A stretch of DNA of 33,750 bases from NCBI GenBank assembly GCA_027596075.1, contig JADGJC010000378.1, positions 1 to 33,750 on the forward strand. The letters run 5' to 3'. Position 1 is the first letter of the stretch. Each line of letters starts with the position of its first letter. The DNA comes from Rhizophlyctis rosea (Eukaryota; Chytridiomycota; Chytridiomycetes; Rhizophlyctidales; Rhizophlyctidaceae). This document shows, piece after piece, positions 29,083-33,750 of the stretch. Below the pieces are notes generated by a model. It was not told the DNA's origin. It searched no databases and saw only the letters and a list, made by a program, of their open reading frames with translations. A program made the position numbers and the translations under genes.

Positions 29083-30624
29083 ATGGCCGAACGATTCAAT
29101 CCTGAGGAATTCACCGTTCCCGCTGCGTTTCCCGACATTTTGAAAGATCTCAACCGGGAAGTCTTGCGGAGTCAGCCTAAGGACATCTATCAGTTCTGCG
29201 CAGACTACTTCCACAAAAAGCTTGCCGAACAGAGAAGTAAGCTTATTGATATAGGTGCGCTGATATCTCCACCGCAAGGTCGCCATTTGGCGTGCCCCAG
29301 GGTGTGTTTTGTTGTTTCCGTGCGCTCAATACCTTTCTTTTTTGTTTTTGTCCACATAATCTTAAACTCTATGATTGGCATCTTCAACATTACAACATAT
29401 TTTTGAATTTTCACACACACCGCAATCCGCCCTGAACGTCCGCTCTAACATAAATATGCTCAAGTAGCCACGGAAAAATCGGCATCAGCGAGCGAGGTCA
29501 TCGGCATTACTCCTGAGGCCGAGACGAGCGAATATCACGAGGATGATCCCATGGCAGACGACACGGCGGATGAATCGATCCACGACGACGAAGAAGATGA
29601 TGAAGTAGACGAAGAAATGCCCCCTCCACCTCCCCCCTCCTCATACAACCGCGGCCGCCGTACTTCTGTCTCCGCCGAATCCATGGCTCCCAGCTTGGAC
29701 AAGGACTACGTCAAGGTTGTCATTCCAAAGTCCGACGAACAGCGCAAACGCCTCGAACAAGCCATCCACGCCAACTTCCTATTTAAGTCCCTTGATGAGG
29801 AGCAGTTCGCCGATGTAGTCAATGCGTTGGCGGAGAAGCGTGTTAGTGCTGGGGAGGAGGTCATTAAACAAGGTGGGATCGGTGACTACTTTTACGTGGT
29901 CGAGGAAGGGGCATTGGATGTTTATGTAGCACGCGCGGGGCAAGCACCGGTGAAGGTGACGGATTATGGACCAAACGGTAGCTTTGGGGAGTTGGCGCTA
30001 ATGTACAACGCGCCGCGTGCCGCCACGGTCGTTGCAACTCAAAATTCCGTACTTTGGGCCCTGGATCGTGTCACTTTCCGGCGCATTCTGATGGAAAACA
30101 CATCCCGCAAGCGCCGGATGTATGAGTCATTCTTGGAGGAGGTGCCGCTTCTCGTTTCTCTCGAGCCATATGAACGTCACAAGATCGCTGATGCGCTCGA
30201 GAGTGTGACATACAATGATGGGGACGTTGTGATTCGGCAGGGCGATGTGGGGGATGCTTTCTATATCATTGAGGCGGGAGAGGCGCGGGTGACACAAACG
30301 GATGAGAACGGCATTGAACATGAGATGCCTGGGTTGAAAAAGGGCGACTACTTCGGTGGTAGGTGGACCATGTCACCTACCTTCTTTTTCTGAGATATCA
30401 TTTTTTACTCGCGAAAATACAAACTCATCCGCGTTGATTGTTGAATAGAACTGGCACTTCTTACTGACCAACCACGGAAAGCAACCATCTCCGCCAAAGG
30501 CCGTCTCAAGTGCGCGACATTGGGCAAAAAGGCGTTCGTCCGACTCTTGGGTCCCGTTGTCGACATCATTAAGCGGAACGCCGGCAATTACGCTACGATA
30601 TCGGAGAAGGTCGAGCTGCACTAA
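29083..30624 (+). CDS. cAMP-dependent protein kinase regulatory subunit
   Basis: Exons 29083-29236, 29468-30358 and 30449-30624 (406 aa), introns 231 and 90 nt. The protein holds the PKA catalytic subunit inactive until cAMP binds. The N-terminus (about 10-50: AFPDILKDLNREVLRSQPKD, YQFCADYFHKKLAEQR) is the dimerisation/docking helix pair, the site for AKAP-like anchors. An acidic linker and poly-Pro precede the inhibitor site RRTSVS (115-120). Ser at the phospho-acceptor position makes it a substrate-type (RII-like) inhibitor site. Two cyclic-nucleotide-binding domains follow, each with a phosphate-binding cassette: FGELALMYNAPRAATV and FGELALLTDQPRKATI. Both keep the Glu and Arg that bind cAMP. 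Length and order match fungal PKA regulatory subunits (Bcy1/Cgs1/PkaR). The fully conserved second cassette is rebuilt only after removing the 90-nt intron, which supports the model. Confidence 0.97.
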
Positions 30625-31173
30625 ATGGGCGGGGCGTAGTGGGACTCTGGGTGGGTGAGGGGTGGGCTGCTAGTATAGATGTTGGGGACGGTTGTACCAG
30701 CATAAAGTGGAGATTTCTCGTTTGTGGGTAACAATACAGCACGTGGGAGGGGAGCGGGTACACGGCATGGCGGGGCAGGAGGGTAGAGGTAGGGCTAGAT
30801 CTTTTGCATGGGAAACGTGGGCGAAGAGTCTTCCGATAGCATTTTTCTTTCTCCTGTTTGATTGTTCACGGTCAAGCATCAACCGATTAAAAAACCTTTC
30901 AAACATCAACATGTTTTCAAGAGCTTGTATTCGAGATTTTCTTTTTGAGGGAGGGGATTGGCAAAGCTTGTTAAGTCGCAATATTCGCATACTCATCTGC
31001 GAAATGTTCCACTCATTCATTATGCCAAGCATCTCTTCAAGCCTCCATTCGTCCCCAATTCTGCAATATTTTACATGCAATACTCGATAGGTACCCTTCA
31101 TTAACTATTATGAACTATATGAACCAACGTTATGACATAAAAGGTAGGACTGTCTGTAACCCGACTTTCTGTC
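30625..31173. other. Convergent intergenic region
   Basis: About 550 nt between the stop codons of the convergent PKA-R and membrane-protein genes. Two overlapping opposite open frames (30670-31101 minus, 30692-31090 plus) mirror each other and have no domain. Nothing else was seen. Confidence 0.4.
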
Positions 31174-33445
31174 CTACAGCACAATCCTGATTTCTGACGT
31201 TCTTCCCATTCCACACTGCATCCCATCACCAACTCGTAGCCCGCGCACAAGACAAACTCCAGCCGTGGCCTCCTCTTTCCCACCCGTAACCACAATGACC
31301 CGCCCTCCCTCAATATAAACTCCCCTCCGTTCCACATCCTCGACTTCATTGTCGAGCAGGCCAGCTGCGGAGCGGAGTACTAGTAGTTGCTGGCCGGAAA
31401 CGCGTTGCGGATGCGGCTTCGATTCCGGTGTTGGGAGGGTTGGGAGGGATGTTGGGGGTAAGGATGGACACATAGGCCCTGGGATGTAGGTGTAATTTCC
31501 AGATGGGAGGGATACACAGGATGATGGATGGTCCACAATGGACGGTATGTGAGGAGAGGTGGATGTGGTGGGACAGCATCGTCCTGGAATATCAGACGAT
31601 GACGTAAGTATTGGGTTTATTCCATTTACCGAAGGAAAAAAAGGTATAAGGCTTATTCATTACAAACCTTTCATCAACACTCTCTCCGCTCTGCCAACAC
31701 TCCAAACTCCCATCCCACCACCCTTCAACAAAACATCATCGGCAACAACCACACGAACCACATCCCCGTCCTCATACTCGCCAATCGGAACGGCAAGGGC
31801 AAGAAAATACCCTTCCCCATTTGCATCATCTTTCCCTCCCTCCTTGATTCCAGCCGCCCGTCTCTTCAACACCTCACTCCTCTTCATCATCTTCTTCCTC
31901 TTGTTCTTCTTTGCCTTCTTCACAGACAAGATCTTAATGGTTTTTTCATTGAGATTGGCGACGAAGGATGATTTTGTAAGAGGAAGGACGGTAGATGCAC
32001 GACGAAGTGGGGATGGACTGTGAATGTGTGCGAGGAGGATGCTTGAGGATATGCGCTTGATAGATTTGATTTTGAGTGTGGGTGGAGTGGAGAGAGGGAT
32101 GGTCATCGAGATTGTTGATTGGGTTCGACAGGGTCCGTAAGGTGGGAGGGCGTCAAAACAATGTGATGCGGTTGGCGTTATGTGCAATGTGAGATTCTTC
32201 CCTGCTGTCAAAGGAGGAGGGGAGGTTGTCCACCGCAACTTGAGCACATAAGTAGTGGAAGGGTCGGATGTCGCATCTGCAAGAGCTTTCGACCTCCTTG
32301 TCCTCCAAGTCTGGGCAGGCAACTTCCTCTCGGCAGTTATGGGTACTACATCAACCACTTTCACAACCCCTTCAACAACATCACCCTGCTCATCGCCAAC
32401 CCACACATCAAACGACTTCTTTCCCAACTTGCGCGCGTCCCCACCCTCACGTGAACTCACAGCTGCCTCAGCTCTAAGGACCACCTCCGCACCACCCTTC
32501 ACACTGTCCACTACCGCCCACTTCTCATGTCCTCTGGCTTTAACACTAACAACCTGTCTCGCCACCGATGTCTTCACAATGCCCGCACCTTTCCCTTCAA
32601 CCCCGCATTCGAACCAGTGGCTTATGGTGAATATGCCCTGCCCAGTAAAGGAGATGGGACGGTCGGATTGAGAATGCAGTCTGCAGATGTGCGGGGTGGA
32701 CTTGTGACGGGCTAAACCAGAAAGACAGGGACAGGTTGAAGGTTGACAGGCTAGCGTTGGTGGAGTCGTTTCATTGTCTAGTGTGGAGTTCGTATAAAGC
32801 CGGAGATGGGAGGTGGGGAGGGTAATGGTGGGTCGGCAGGTAGGGTTGGATGTGACGGGAGATGGGGTGGATCGCGGCAATGAATGAGCTTGGGGCTTTG
32901 TGTGTGTGATGGGTGATGATGTGGACAAGGAAGAAGATTGGATGACTTGTATTTTGGGGGCCGTATATTCGTGGGTGAGAGAGTAATATGCCGCGAGGAC
33001 GGAGGAGAGGAGGAGAATGGATTGGGAGTGCGGCTTCCAAAGTGCAAGAGGGGCGTACAGGGGGAAGTAGTGGCACGTGAAGTAGAAGAGGACACCAAGG
33101 ACAAAGTAGGTTATGCCCCCATAAAACACATCGCCTGCAGGAATATATCTGGTGTCAAAGATCTATACCCATCCTCACATGTTGTAACATGATGAAAAGT
33201 TACCTTGTGCGTTCGCAAGTATGATGCCCAGAACAATCAATGAGAAAGCGGTGGCTGTAAATGTTGGACCAAATGAGGAGTTACGTTGCAGTCAATTTGA
33301 ACGAAAGCCGTGGCAGAGGCAGGCAGTGCCAGAGTCGTTCTGACGCTGCACACTGGTAAATGTAAACAAAGATGTCCATACCGCCTTGCACACCGTTCTC
33401 CACCAGTCTTGACTTTGGTTGCTCTACAGGTAGTTGCGCCCCCAT
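31174..33445 (-). CDS. Unidentified multi-pass membrane protein
   Basis: Exons 33445-33382, 33254-33204, 33134-31668 and 31583-31174 (663 aa, frame closed), introns 127, 69 and 84 nt. Exon joins rebuild VQGATAFSLIVLGIILANAQ and GDVFYGGITYFVLGVLFYF. Three hydrophobic segments lie at about 22-38, 45-62 (perhaps extending to 70) and 76-91. No cleavable signal peptide is evident, because a polar 21-residue stretch precedes the first. The remaining 570 residues are mostly polar and Ser/Thr/Pro-rich, with Cys-containing stretches (RLYTNSTLDNETTPP, PSTCPC) and beta-like segments. A strongly basic stretch at about 443-465 (KKAKKNKRKKMMKRSEVLKR) argues against the whole part being luminal. The C-terminus has further Cys and a GGRVIVVTGGKE stretch. 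A nuclear-pore membrane protein was considered but not supported by any motif. No family is recognised. Confidence 0.75.
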
Positions 33446-33750
33446 GACGTGACCAGCGTTGACTCTTTCAATGGTGGATAAAGATGCAAATATGGAAGAG
33501 AGTGCGTTGGTAGTTGATGGAATCGCTCAAATGTCAAGAGTTCAATTGGAGATGTCAGGAGTGCAGAGTGTGCAGGACAGGATGCCCCATTCTTCGATGC
33601 ATCATGCATGCCACTTGCAGTGTTCACTGTTCAGATCGGGATGTTTGCGGGCCAAATCTTTGATGCGCCACCTGCCAATTGTGGTTGCTGCTTGGTGCGC
33701 AGAAATATGACCATAAATGGGTGAAATCAAAACCCTGGGCTCTCTCTCTG
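33446..33750. other. Upstream flank of the membrane-protein gene, window edge
   Basis: Probably the promoter and leader of the leftward membrane-protein gene. A plus-strand open frame (33459-33710) has no domain and is not called. Confidence 0.35.

Noticed and set aside
28663..29286. 207-residue minus-strand open frame
   Set aside because: It overlaps PKA-R exon 1 in antisense, has no domain, and its composition follows from the real exon on the other strand.

Overview
The window is eukaryotic nuclear DNA. Every well-supported gene is broken by GT..AG introns, mostly 50-160 nt, with CTAAC/CTAAT-like branch points and pyrimidine tracts. The gene content points to a fungus: a DUF4246 protein, a single PKA regulatory subunit of fungal type, an FHA-plus-forkhead factor, a Q-rich eRF3 and Rab5/RPS8 housekeeping genes. 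An MBD4-type mismatch glycosylase and introns of up to 500 nt suggest an early-diverging, chytrid-like lineage rather than a yeast. That placement is inference. No operon, CRISPR array, rRNA or convincing tRNA was seen.

Layout. 1-2655: mostly non-coding, with one doubtful two-exon gene on the minus strand. 2656-4479 (-): DUF4246 gene with one clear and one probable frameshift. 5330-7132 (-): FHA/forkhead transcription factor, six exons. 8155-9134 (+): WW-domain protein. 9596-11642 (+): low-complexity AT-hook protein. 11652-14086 (+): unidentified protein with an acidic tail; its 5' end is uncertain. 14288-16040 (-): von Willebrand A protein ending in a CALL prenylation box. 16911-18136 (+): Rab5. 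18940-20699 (-): MBD4-like glycosylase. 21304-24170 (+): eRF3, 12 exons, with a 10-N assembly gap. 24171-25871: non-coding, with a family of four short hairpin repeats. 25872-27190 (+): RPS8, with a 4-nt first coding exon. 29083-30624 (+): PKA regulatory subunit. 31174-33445 (-): unidentified multi-pass membrane protein.

The genes do not form one pathway. They cover translation (eRF3, RPS8), endosomal traffic (Rab5), cAMP signalling (PKA-R), DNA repair (MBD4-like) and transcription or RNA processing (forkhead, AT-hook, WW). Exon models were checked by hand: the exon lengths of the forkhead, WW, AT-hook, vWA, Rab5, glycosylase, RPS8, PKA-R and membrane genes each sum to a multiple of three with a closed reading frame.

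Most worth a second look: the eRF3 N-terminus, with a PAM2-like motif followed by tyrosine/glutamine prion-like repeats and an out-of-frame assembly gap; the vWA protein with a CaaX box and a 500-nt intron; the repeat-bearing Rab5 intron; the hairpin-repeat cluster at 25225-25435; and the frameshifted DUF4246 gene.
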